NCBI GenBank assembly: GCA_951812755.1
Contig: OX638329.1
Location: forward strand, 5,605,563-5,669,562
Direction of reading: 5' to 3'
DNA length: 64,000 nucleotides
Origin: an uncultured Latescibacterota bacterium
Lineage (GTDB): Bacteria; Latescibacterota; UBA2968
Shown here: one piece after another, positions 35,027 through 42,850 of the stretch
Numbering within the stretch: position 1 is the first letter of the stretch
Layout of the letters: each line of letters starts with the position of its first letter
Notes under the pieces: model-generated
The model's database searches: none
Seen by the model: only the letters and a program-made list of their open reading frames with translations
Told to the model about the DNA's origin: nothing
Program-made: the position numbers and the translations under genes

Positions 35027-36090
35027 AACGCCTGACTCAAATTTTTGCGATATAAAATAAACCAGATCACAATCGGCGCGCCGATCAGGGATGTCACTGC
35101 ATTCAGCGGCAAAACAAATTGACTCCCCGGCAGATGGGCAATCAGATCGGATAGCAGTGCCAGCGTCGCCCCCAGGCAAGTGACCGCAGGCATAAGCACG
35201 CGATGATCAGACGTATGCAACAGACTGCGACAAAGATGGGGCACAGCCAGCCCCAAAAACGCAATCGGACCGCAAAAAGCAGTCGTCGCGCCCGCCAGAA
35301 CTGACGCACTGATCAAAATCCACAAGCGAATACGCTTGACATTCAGACCCATACTGCGCGCATAATTTTCCCCGAGCAACAGCGCATTGAGCGGTTTGAT
35401 ACACAAAAACGCCAGCAAAAGCCCGAGGGAAATAGCACAGAAAAGCACGGGCATCTGCCGCCAGGTCACACTCCCAAAACTGCCAAAAGTCCACAAAATA
35501 TACGACTGAATCTGTTCGGGAACGCTAAAATAAATCAAAATACTGACAAAAGCCCCGGTCGCATACCCAAACATCAGACCCAAAATCAGCAACGTCATCA
35601 CACTCTGCACACTGCGAGACACCAACAACACGCACCCCAGCACAGCGGCAGCACCTATAATAGCCGCAACAGCCAAACTCAAATCGCCCAGAAAACCCAT
35701 CCCGGCGATAAGCACACTACCAACCGCACCCACTGTCAGCACCACAATAGCAACACCAAGACTCGCGCCGGCACTGATACCCAGCACAAAAGGATCTGCC
35801 AGCGGATTGCGAAAAAGCGTTTGCATCTGCAACCCACTCACAGAAAGCGCCGCACCTGCCAGCACAGCGGTAATCGCCTTGGGCAGTCGAATCGTATGAA
35901 CAATAATCGCCCATGCCGGAGAAGACACTTCTTCGCCCGTAAGAACACCAAACAAACCCGCCAATGGAATATGAACCGACCCCAGCGACAGACTCAAACC
36001 GAACGCAATCAGGAACAAGAAAAATAACCCCAGCATAATAACCGCATGCCGCGGCCCCTCCCGCGCTTCATCATTGTATTGAGCCTCCAT
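35023..36090 (-). CDS. btuC: Vitamin B12/iron-siderophore ABC permease (BtuC/FecCD)
   Basis: A 355-residue membrane permease with about ten spans. The start at 36090 has AAAGGA at good distance; an ATG 9 bp upstream is too close to that site. The FecCD marks are GAALSVSGLQMQTLFRNPLA, DPFVLGISAGASLG and GPIAFLGLAVPHLCR. Context (BtuF, BtuB-like receptor, CobO, CbiZ, CbiB on the same strand) points to cobamide uptake. Confidence 0.85.
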   Translation of the reverse strand: MEAQYNDEAREGPRHAVIMLGLFFLFLIAFGLSLSLGSVHIPLAGLFGVLTGEEVSSPAWAIIVHTIRLPKAITAVLAGAALSVSGLQMQTLFRNPLADPFVLGISAGASLGVAIVVLTVGAVGSVLIAGMGFLGDLSLAVAAIIGAAAVLGCVLLVSRSVQSVMTLLILGLMFGYATGAFVSILIYFSVPEQIQSYILWTFGSFGSVTWRQMPVLFCAISLGLLLAFLCIKPLNALLLGENYARSMGLNVKRIRLWILISASVLAGATTAFCGPIAFLGLAVPHLCRSLLHTSDHRVLMPAVTCLGATLALLSDLIAHLPGSQFVLPLNAVTSLIGAPIVIWFILYRKNLSQAF

Positions 36091-36155
36091 CCCGACCATC
36101 CTTTTATCCTATTTTAGACAGGAATTTTCATCCGCATCCATCTGTTCATCGGTGT

Positions 36156-37157
36156 TCATCGGTGGTTGCTTTTCAGTGCCGCAATCAAATCGGCAATCGA
36201 ATCGCATTCCCGAACCACGCCACCGCGCTCAACACACCAGACCCCGTCCTCCCGAATAACGACACGCCACCTGGATCCCGCATCTCCCACTCGAAACCCG
36301 GCTCTCTCCAGCGCGCGCTTTGTCCAATACGCGCGTCGCCCCTCCCCAGAAACAGCAACTGAGGTGCGACCGCGTTGTGCATTGAGCTTAAACGCACCCG
36401 TATCCGCGTCAAAACGCACGCCCTCACTCTGAAACGCACCTTCAAATGCACCATTGAGAATTAAATCCTCGGGCGCACCGGTCTGCAACGCGCCCTCAAA
36501 CGGCAAAAGATAGATACGATCTGCACAGCGCAACGCCAGATCCAGATCGTGCGTTGAAAGCAGAATCGCCTTACCCGTAGAATGAGCCAGATCTTGCAAC
36601 AAAGCCATAATTTCAGCGCGGCGGGGCAGATCGAGAAAAGCCGTAGGTTCATCCAAAATCATAAGATCGGGCTGCTGCGCCAGCGCGCGTGCAATCATAA
36701 CCTTTTGACGCTCGCCATCGCTGAGTTCGGCCACATTGCGATATGCCAGATCCTCAGCACGGGCCGCTCGAATAGCCCATGAAACAACCCGTTCATCTTC
36801 CTCTGTAAAGCGCCCGATCCAATCCGTATGGGGATATCGCCCCAAGCCCACCAAATCGCGCACAGCCATAATACCAACACTCATGCGATCCGTAAGCACC
36901 ACGCTGATCACCTGGGCAACCTCTATAGCAGACATATCCGCGATATCCCGACCCATAAGATAAACATGGCCATCAAGCGGTGGCTGCATCCCCACAAGCG
37001 TGCGAATAAGCGTGGATTTGCCTGCGCCATTGGGGCCCAGCAAACACACAAACTCACCGCGATGGAGCGATACATCTATATCGCGGGCCACAACGCGAGG
37101 CGGACGACGGCCGTGTTTATAACCCACAGCGAGATCTTGTGTTTTGAAAATCGCCAT
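36156..37157 (-). CDS. btuD: B12/siderophore ABC ATPase with C-terminal extension (BtuD)
   Basis: A 333-residue ATPase. Walker A is GPNGAGKST at 41-49, signature LSDGERQKVMIARA, Walker B LMILDEPTAFLD, switch LSTHDLDLAL. Residues beyond about 255 are an extra domain of roughly 80 residues (YWTKRALERAGFRVG, WRVVIREDG) of unknown role. It precedes btuC by 65 bp. A possible terminator at 37173-37229 separates it from the upstream genes. Confidence 0.85.
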   Translation of the reverse strand: MAIFKTQDLAVGYKHGRRPPRVVARDIDVSLHRGEFVCLLGPNGAGKSTLIRTLVGMQPPLDGHVYLMGRDIADMSAIEVAQVISVVLTDRMSVGIMAVRDLVGLGRYPHTDWIGRFTEEDERVVSWAIRAARAEDLAYRNVAELSDGERQKVMIARALAQQPDLMILDEPTAFLDLPRRAEIMALLQDLAHSTGKAILLSTHDLDLALRCADRIYLLPFEGALQTGAPEDLILNGAFEGAFQSEGVRFDADTGAFKLNAQRGRTSVAVSGEGRRAYWTKRALERAGFRVGDAGSRWRVVIREDGVWCVERGGVVRECDSIADLIAALKSNHR

Positions 37158-37172
37158 TTCCCATCCGGGTGA

Positions 37173-37229
37173 ACAAAAAAACGGGTCGCGCCTTTTCTTC
37201 TATATTCACGAAACCCGTCTCTTTTTTAT
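37173..37229. terminator. Candidate terminator inside the cobalamin island
   Basis: ACGGGT and ACCCGT pair across a 26-base loop, with T-runs on both strands, so it could act in either direction. It lies between the Cache protein gene and btuD. The long loop lowers certainty. Confidence 0.5.
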
Positions 37230-37242
37230 TTTTATTCCACTA

Positions 37243-38826
37243 CTATTTCGTCAGCAACATCTTGCGCGTGACCACATCTGTCCCGGCTTGCAGGCGATAC
37301 ACATACATACCCGTACTGACCTGAAGCCCAGCAGCGTCACGCCCATCCCACACGACCGTATAATTTCCCGCGGACTGGAATTGCTGCACCAGCAACCGAA
37401 CTTCCTGACCCAGTACATTGTAAATAGCCAATCGTACATTCACTGCTTCGCCCAGAGAATAGCGAATAGTAGTTGCTGGATTAAACGGATTGGGATGGTT
37501 CTGATCCAATGAAGCCGCAAAAGGATTAATAAAGCGCACATCACCGTTCAAATCAATCTCATAAGTCACGCGGCTTCCGGGCATGAGTGGAATACTGAAC
37601 CACCTCGCAATGGTCGCACCATCTGTCGAACGCACGCGCGCCTGATACATCCCATTTACACTCCTCTGGCCATCCGCCGTCACCCTCACCACCGCACGAC
37701 CCATCTCATCTGTCGTATTATGCCACGCATAATTGGGCACGCGACCGGCAATCGAGCGAGAAACCTCCACTGTCAAACCACTCACATCGCCATCGCCTAC
37801 CACCTGTACATCCACCAGACCGGCATCATTGACCGCCGTATCGGAATCCAGATAAATACCAGCACCTACGACAAAGTCCTGACCAAATATATTAAAAGGA
37901 ATCGCGTAGGTCAGCTTGGGCGATTGGGTATCTTCATCTCCATCTACCGCAGGATTGTCCCAATAATACTCGACAAAACCACCGCCCTTTGTCGCGGTCG
38001 CGATGATCTCCTGCACAATTTTGAGGCCATTGACATCTTCGAGATCAATCAAATTTTGCCCATCTAGGCTCGGGTCAGCCCCGTGAAAAATCACTACACC
38101 ATCAGTACTTATCACAAAAATGTAGATCGAATCGTACTTGAAATCCTCACCCTCGGTCCTGATTGCACCCTGGACGGTTGCCAGGTAGGGATAACCCTTT
38201 TCCTCAATAATAGGAATGAGAACTCTCAACCCCTCTACAAAGGCTTTCAGAGTTTCCCTATCCTTCACATCACGGGCTGTTACCTCTAAAATCTCAAAGA
38301 TATTTGGCTCGGCATCAACGCCGGACAGATCCATATAAAAGCCAGCGGTTAAGACAAACTCCAGGCCGCGTATAGTAACCGGGACAGCGTAGGTCAGCTT
38401 GGGCGAATCGGTGTCTTCTTCCAACGACGGATCATCCCAATAATACTCGACAAAACCGCCTCCTCCAGTCGCTGCAGCGAGCATCTCCTGGACAACCTTG
38501 ACGCCCCTCGCATCTTCGAGATCAAGTACGTTTTTGTCCTCAAATGTCACATCGGCCCCGTGAAATTGTACAAGACCTTCTGGAGTCAATATCACGAGGT
38601 ATATCGAACCGGCCCTCCAATCTCCCTCACTCCTGAATACCTCCACTAATCTTGAGACCTCAGCGAAATTAGAAGCGCTCTCTAAAGAATCCTTTGCCCC
38701 TTCTACAAAAGCTTTCAGAGTCTCCCGATCCACCACCTCACTCGCCGTTACCTCCTGACCCTGTACAACGGCGGGATGCCCAGCAAAAAAGAGACTGGCC
38801 AGCCCTAAAATTATTAAATATTTCAC
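37243..38826 (-). CDS. Secreted double-Cache protein with type IX-style C-terminal sorting domain
   Basis: A 527-residue protein, GTG start after GAGAGG. A signal peptide (YLIILGLASLFFAG) precedes two similar Cache-type sensor units of about 150 residues each; hallmarks GGGFVEYYWDDPS and GGGFVEYYWDNPA, each followed by SPKLTYAVP or SPKLTYAIP. A beta domain follows, then a FlgD-like ending from about 440: DQNHPNPFNPATTIRYSL, NVLGQEVRLLV, STGMYVYRLQAG, TRKMLLTK. There is no membrane anchor and no output domain, so the Cache units bind a ligand outside the cell. Confidence 0.82.
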   Translation of the reverse strand: MKYLIILGLASLFFAGHPAVVQGQEVTASEVVDRETLKAFVEGAKDSLESASNFAEVSRLVEVFRSEGDWRAGSIYLVILTPEGLVQFHGADVTFEDKNVLDLEDARGVKVVQEMLAAATGGGGFVEYYWDDPSLEEDTDSPKLTYAVPVTIRGLEFVLTAGFYMDLSGVDAEPNIFEILEVTARDVKDRETLKAFVEGLRVLIPIIEEKGYPYLATVQGAIRTEGEDFKYDSIYIFVISTDGVVIFHGADPSLDGQNLIDLEDVNGLKIVQEIIATATKGGGFVEYYWDNPAVDGDEDTQSPKLTYAIPFNIFGQDFVVGAGIYLDSDTAVNDAGLVDVQVVGDGDVSGLTVEVSRSIAGRVPNYAWHNTTDEMGRAVVRVTADGQRSVNGMYQARVRSTDGATIARWFSIPLMPGSRVTYEIDLNGDVRFINPFAASLDQNHPNPFNPATTIRYSLGEAVNVRLAIYNVLGQEVRLLVQQFQSAGNYTVVWDGRDAAGLQVSTGMYVYRLQAGTDVVTRKMLLTK

Positions 38827-38887
38827 GATAGTCCCTCTCTGTAATCAGTTCATTGGAAATTATTGTAAAAAAAATACGAGTGTGATC

Positions 38888-39853
38888 TCAGAAAGTCAAT
38901 AAAACCGCCAGCCCTGTCGCGAGCAAACAGGTGACAATCACAAAAACACACATACGGCGCATATCCCCGGGCTGACCGCCCTCTGGATCATCCCCATCAC
39001 CCAACCACACATCTGTAATCTGCATTCCCCCCTGCCAAACAGGACCGACCAATCGCCTCTGCAAAGCACCTGCAGCCGTAGCTTCGCTCCACCCGGAATT
39101 TGGCCCTGGAACAAGCGCGTGTTGTCGCCACCCGATAAGCAATGCCTTGCGCGCGGAACATCTGGGCATAAAAAACGCCACAAGCACCATCCCCAAATAC
39201 GTCAAACGCGCGGGAATAAAATTGAGCACATCGTCCAGCCGCGCCCCGCACCAGCCAAAATAGTGGTATTGCGGCGTCCTAAACCCCACCATAGAATCCA
39301 TCGTACTGACCACCTTAAAAAGCACAACACCCGGCAACCCCAGTATAGCGTACCAAAAAATCGGCGAAACAAAACCATCCACAGCATTCTCGCTCAAACT
39401 CTCCATACCCGCACGCCGGCAAGCCGCAAAATCCATCACATCCGTATCGCGTCCCACAAGCATAGACGCAGCCTCTCTCGCACGCTCCAGATCAGCAGCG
39501 CGATCAATCGCCAACCCGTGCTTGCACAAATCTTTGAGCGCAAGCATACTGTACAAAACGAAAACCTGAAAAATCCAACCCACCTCAGATTGGACATAAT
39601 GCAACACACAAGCCAATACACAAACAACACCCACCCAAAACACAGACAGCAACAAAAACAGCAAACACCCCCCTGCATAACCATCCAAACGCAGACCGCG
39701 AAGCATTCGCTCAAAAAAAGACAGCGTCGCACCCATCAAACGAATGGGATGCAACGCATAAACCGGATCGCCAAAAAGACCATCCAAAACAACCGCACAA
39801 AGGAGCAAAACCGGATCCGGCTCGAGAATTTTCACGTCCATTTCAAACGCCAT
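38888..39853 (-). CDS. cbiB: Adenosylcobinamide-phosphate synthase CbiB/CobD
   Basis: A 321-residue membrane enzyme that attaches aminopropanol phosphate to adenosylcobyric acid. Marks are DGLFGDPVYALHPIRLMG, ESLSENAVDGFVSPIFWY, STMDSMVGFRTPQYHYFG and PGPNSGWSEATAAGAL. A second ATG at 39841 is as likely a start. It overlaps cbiZ by 22 bp, so the two are coupled. Confidence 0.9.
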   Translation of the reverse strand: MAFEMDVKILEPDPVLLLCAVVLDGLFGDPVYALHPIRLMGATLSFFERMLRGLRLDGYAGGCLLFLLLSVFWVGVVCVLACVLHYVQSEVGWIFQVFVLYSMLALKDLCKHGLAIDRAADLERAREAASMLVGRDTDVMDFAACRRAGMESLSENAVDGFVSPIFWYAILGLPGVVLFKVVSTMDSMVGFRTPQYHYFGWCGARLDDVLNFIPARLTYLGMVLVAFFMPRCSARKALLIGWRQHALVPGPNSGWSEATAAGALQRRLVGPVWQGGMQITDVWLGDGDDPEGGQPGDMRRMCVFVIVTCLLATGLAVLLTF

Positions 39854-40950
39854 CCAAGCGCAAGTGCATCGTAAACGACCTCCAAAAATGCGTTTTCATC
39901 CACGCGCAACTGCTCGTAACACGACAACCAAACATCTGGCCTCGCCGCCAGCGAAGTCGCCAATACCGCTGCCTGCTGCCGCAACACCGGATCGGCCATT
40001 GCAGGTGAAAGCGTCCCATACCGCACGCGATCCCAAACCGCTGCAAATGCATACGCTGCCGCCGAAACGCTCGGTTCGTAAACAACAGACTTGAGATTCT
40101 TCTCTAACAGCGCAAAATCATCCGCTTTCAGCCGTTTCTCCATCGCCTGCAAAAATCGACCCTCGCTAAATCCAAACCGCTTCAACGCATGAAAAACACT
40201 TCGCGTATGCGACGCCTCCAAACCGTTTTGCCATCGCAGTGCCTCCAGCGTGGCTCTGCGCACAGACTTGCCGATCAACTCGCCCAATTTTGCGTGATGC
40301 CCCACATTGGTCTTAGGCACCCTCATCTTATCCAGAGGCGCGACAATACAGTACTGATCTGTACCCGTACCCGTTGCGAGATCCTGAGAATAGCGACTCG
40401 AAATAGCGAGATCTCGAAGCGCGGCAGACTTCCCCTCGGTCATCGTCACCACCGCCCGCGCCATCGCCCCTGGCGTAAGCGGCCAATTGATAAACACCAT
40501 CGCATTGATCGTACCCTCATATAGATGGCGCCATCCAGCATCCTCTTCGTGCCAACTCGCCTCATCGCCCGCACACCCCGCATTGCCCTCAACACCCGCG
40601 GTAACAACCGCACACACGCGCAACTCGGCATGCGTATCCACAACGCGAGCCGCATAATTCATATTCGCAGCCGTACCCATCAGTGCAACCGCGTCTGGCG
40701 GCAAGCCGCGTTCTCCGCATACATGGCGATGATACCCCACCTCGCCGAGTTGTTTAATCAACGCAAAACGCGCATCGTGCCCATTGCCCTCACAACTCTG
40801 GTGATTCACCAGATACCGGACATCCTCGCACAAACCACCGCAATATGCCGACGTACTCAGCACCTGATGCGGCACCAGCAATTCCGCGATCAGAAAACGA
40901 CCATCGCGCTTTAAATCGTAATATTCATGCTGATCGATAAACTCATCCAT
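39832..40950 (-). CDS. cbiZ: Adenosylcobinamide amidohydrolase CbiZ, long form
   Basis: About 372 residues. The first 230 match CbiZ: LVNHQSCEGNGHDARF, ALMGTAANMNYA, VVTAGVEGNAGCAGDEASW, GTINAMVFINWPLT and GTGTDQYCIVAP. CbiZ removes the aminopropanol tail from salvaged cobamides so they can be rebuilt with the cell's own lower ligand. The extra 150 residues at the C-terminus are not part of the usual enzyme. The start one base after the cobO stop (40950) is taken. Confidence 0.88.
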   Translation of the reverse strand: MDEFIDQHEYYDLKRDGRFLIAELLVPHQVLSTSAYCGGLCEDVRYLVNHQSCEGNGHDARFALIKQLGEVGYHRHVCGERGLPPDAVALMGTAANMNYAARVVDTHAELRVCAVVTAGVEGNAGCAGDEASWHEEDAGWRHLYEGTINAMVFINWPLTPGAMARAVVTMTEGKSAALRDLAISSRYSQDLATGTGTDQYCIVAPLDKMRVPKTNVGHHAKLGELIGKSVRRATLEALRWQNGLEASHTRSVFHALKRFGFSEGRFLQAMEKRLKADDFALLEKNLKSVVYEPSVSAAAYAFAAVWDRVRYGTLSPAMADPVLRQQAAVLATSLAARPDVWLSCYEQLRVDENAFLEVVYDALALGWRLKWT

Positions 40951-40951
40951 C

Positions 40952-41512
40952 TCAAAAATCAACCCCCGGTTGAGCAACAATATCCTGGTCACTAAACGGA
41001 TGCTTAATCTCGCGCATCTCGGTCACCATATCGGCAAAATCAACCAACTCATCTGGCGCGTCCCGTCCCGTAATAATCACATGCAACATCTCGGGCTTGT
41101 GCTCCCGCAACCACGCCACCACCTCGGTTGCATCCAACCAGCCAAAAGCCATCAAATACGTAAACTCATCCAGAATAAACAGATCGTAATTCCCGCTAAC
41201 AATCCGCTCCTGCGCCACTTCCCAACCGCGCAATGCCCGAGCCTGCGTCTCATCTATATCCTTACTCGTCCACGTCCACCCATCGCCCGTACCAATCCAA
41301 TCGATCTCCATGCGCCTGGCCGCACGAATCTCGCCAAAATTGGCATTCTCATGCTTCAAAAACTGAATCACACCCACGCGCATCTTGCGCCCCCATGCGC
41401 GTGTCATCACCCCAAGCGCAGCCGTAGTTTTACCTTTACCATCTCCGGTATTGACCATCACCAGCCCCTTTTTCACATGCCGCTTGCGTTCTGTCTCTTT
41501 TCTGGCACTCAT
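40952..41512 (-). CDS. cobO: Cob(I)alamin adenosyltransferase CobO/BtuR
   Basis: A 186-residue P-loop adenosyltransferase. Walker A is [13 protein letters not shown] at 22-34; later marks are [31 protein letters not shown] and [10 protein letters not shown]. It adds the adenosyl group to reduced corrinoids. It precedes cbiZ by one base. Confidence 0.9.
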   Translation of the reverse strand: MSARKETERKRHVKKGLVMVNTGDGKGKTTAALGVMTRAWGRKMRVGVIQFLKHENANFGEIRAARRMEIDWIGTGDGWTWTSKDIDETQARALRGWEVAQERIVSGNYDLFILDEFTYLMAFGWLDATEVVAWLREHKPEMLHVIITGRDAPDELVDFADMVTEMREIKHPFSDQDIVAQPGVDF

Positions 41513-41523
41513 AGAAACCTCTC

Positions 41524-41570
41524 TTTTGGATCGCGGATTACGCGGATGAACGGATGAACGCGGATAAAGG
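41524..41570. repeat. Dispersed GCGGATGAACG-type repeat
   Basis: GGATCGCGGATTACGCGG followed by two GATGAACG units. Related fragments occur near 10571, 17172, 36137 and 54666. Confidence 0.5.
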
Positions 41571-41578
41571 CTTTTTAT

Positions 41579-42811
41579 TCATTCACCTTCAAATTCCGAA
41601 ACAAAAATCAGAAAATCGGGAAAATCAATCGAACCGTTGCCATCCAAATCGAACATCGCATCATTCGCTGATTTCCCAAACGCGGAAGCAAAAGCCAAAA
41701 AATCGCTAAAATCAACCACACAATCGCCATTAAAATCGGCCACACTGCCCACAAATGCAATACTCGCGGGCGGCAGTCCTGTACTGATCGGACCGGCCAT
41801 AAGCTCATCCGTCTTCACGTCATAAACCCGCACCCCCGCCGATGTCGGATCCACAAAACTCCCGCCATCCAAAACGTACAACCGTCCGCCAAACACCCCC
41901 AGGCTCGGCACAAATCCGCCTGAAAGACCACTCAAACCCGACGATACAGACTGCATCCCCAAACCGAACCGTTTAACGGCATTGACAAAACTCGCATTCA
42001 GAACAACGACATACCCCTCATCATCTGACACCATCGCCAGAGAACTCAGATTGCCGCCCAGCGCCATCTCGCCAATAACAACGCCTTCGCTCCTCAAATT
42101 TGCCAGATCAATCACCTCAATCCCGCCATCCGTCAGATCACCAAACGTATTGACCGCGCTCAAAAACCACTTACTCCCCCGCTGCACTGCGCCCGCGGGG
42201 TTCTTACTCGCCATCACAATCCCCTGCACACCCGCTGTATTTGCATCCACATCCACCACCTGATCCGTCATCACATCAACAACCGCAATCACCGAAACAT
42301 CCGTCGGCACAAATCCATTATCTCGATCCAGCCGTTGACACGCAACAAACAAATGATTGCCATACAACGCGAGTTGAGATATTTCGGGCAAACCATCCGC
42401 ATCCGCAAATCCCGATAAATCCACCGCGCCTAATGAATCGCCTGTAACGGGATTTACAATCAACACTTGCACGCGCTCATACCGCGAAATATACGCTTTC
42501 TCCTCACTGACAAAAGCCATATCGTGCGGATTCGAACCATTGCCCGTCGAATACTGCATCAACGGCATCTTCAGATCACTGCGGCTTAAAACAATCACAT
42601 TATCCTGCCCCAGACGATTGAGAATATACACCTTATCCCGATACGTCCGCACCACCGCATCCGAGTGAATAATCAGATGATCACGCGTTGCCGTATTTGT
42701 GTTGAGATCCAAACTCGAAAAACTACCACTGCTATAATCCGTTGTCGTAATAACCGCTTGATTTGCCAGTGCTTCCGATGCAAAAAACAGAACAACTAAA
42801 AACCACCTCAT
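41579..42811 (-). CDS. Secreted beta-propeller protein with dockerin-like tail (BtuG-like)
   Basis: A 410-residue exported protein. The start at 42811 follows AGGAGGAGG and gives MRWFLVVLFFASEALA. Residues 20-350 read as a YncE/DUF5074-like propeller (YRDKVYILNRLGQDNVIVL, GSNPHDMAFVSEEKAYISRY, QLALYGNHLFVACQRLD). Two EF-hand repeats end it: DFNGDCVVDFSDFLAF at 359 and DLDGNGSIDFPDFLIF at 388. It lies directly after the BtuB-like receptor in a riboswitch-led operon. Bacteroides BtuG, a cobalamin-binding surface propeller partner of BtuB, has the same fold and position; the equivalence is inference. Confidence 0.75.
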   Translation of the reverse strand: MRWFLVVLFFASEALANQAVITTTDYSSGSFSSLDLNTNTATRDHLIIHSDAVVRTYRDKVYILNRLGQDNVIVLSRSDLKMPLMQYSTGNGSNPHDMAFVSEEKAYISRYERVQVLIVNPVTGDSLGAVDLSGFADADGLPEISQLALYGNHLFVACQRLDRDNGFVPTDVSVIAVVDVMTDQVVDVDANTAGVQGIVMASKNPAGAVQRGSKWFLSAVNTFGDLTDGGIEVIDLANLRSEGVVIGEMALGGNLSSLAMVSDDEGYVVVLNASFVNAVKRFGLGMQSVSSGLSGLSGGFVPSLGVFGGRLYVLDGGSFVDPTSAGVRVYDVKTDELMAGPISTGLPPASIAFVGSVADFNGDCVVDFSDFLAFASAFGKSANDAMFDLDGNGSIDFPDFLIFVSEFEGE

Positions 42812-42850
42812 TACATCCTCCTCCTGTGATAAAAAGAACCTTTCATCCAC

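Noticed and set aside
38888-41557. Several long plus-strand frames opposite the cobalamin genes (for example 39119-39874)
   Set aside because: Low-complexity shadows of GC-biased genes with no motifs.
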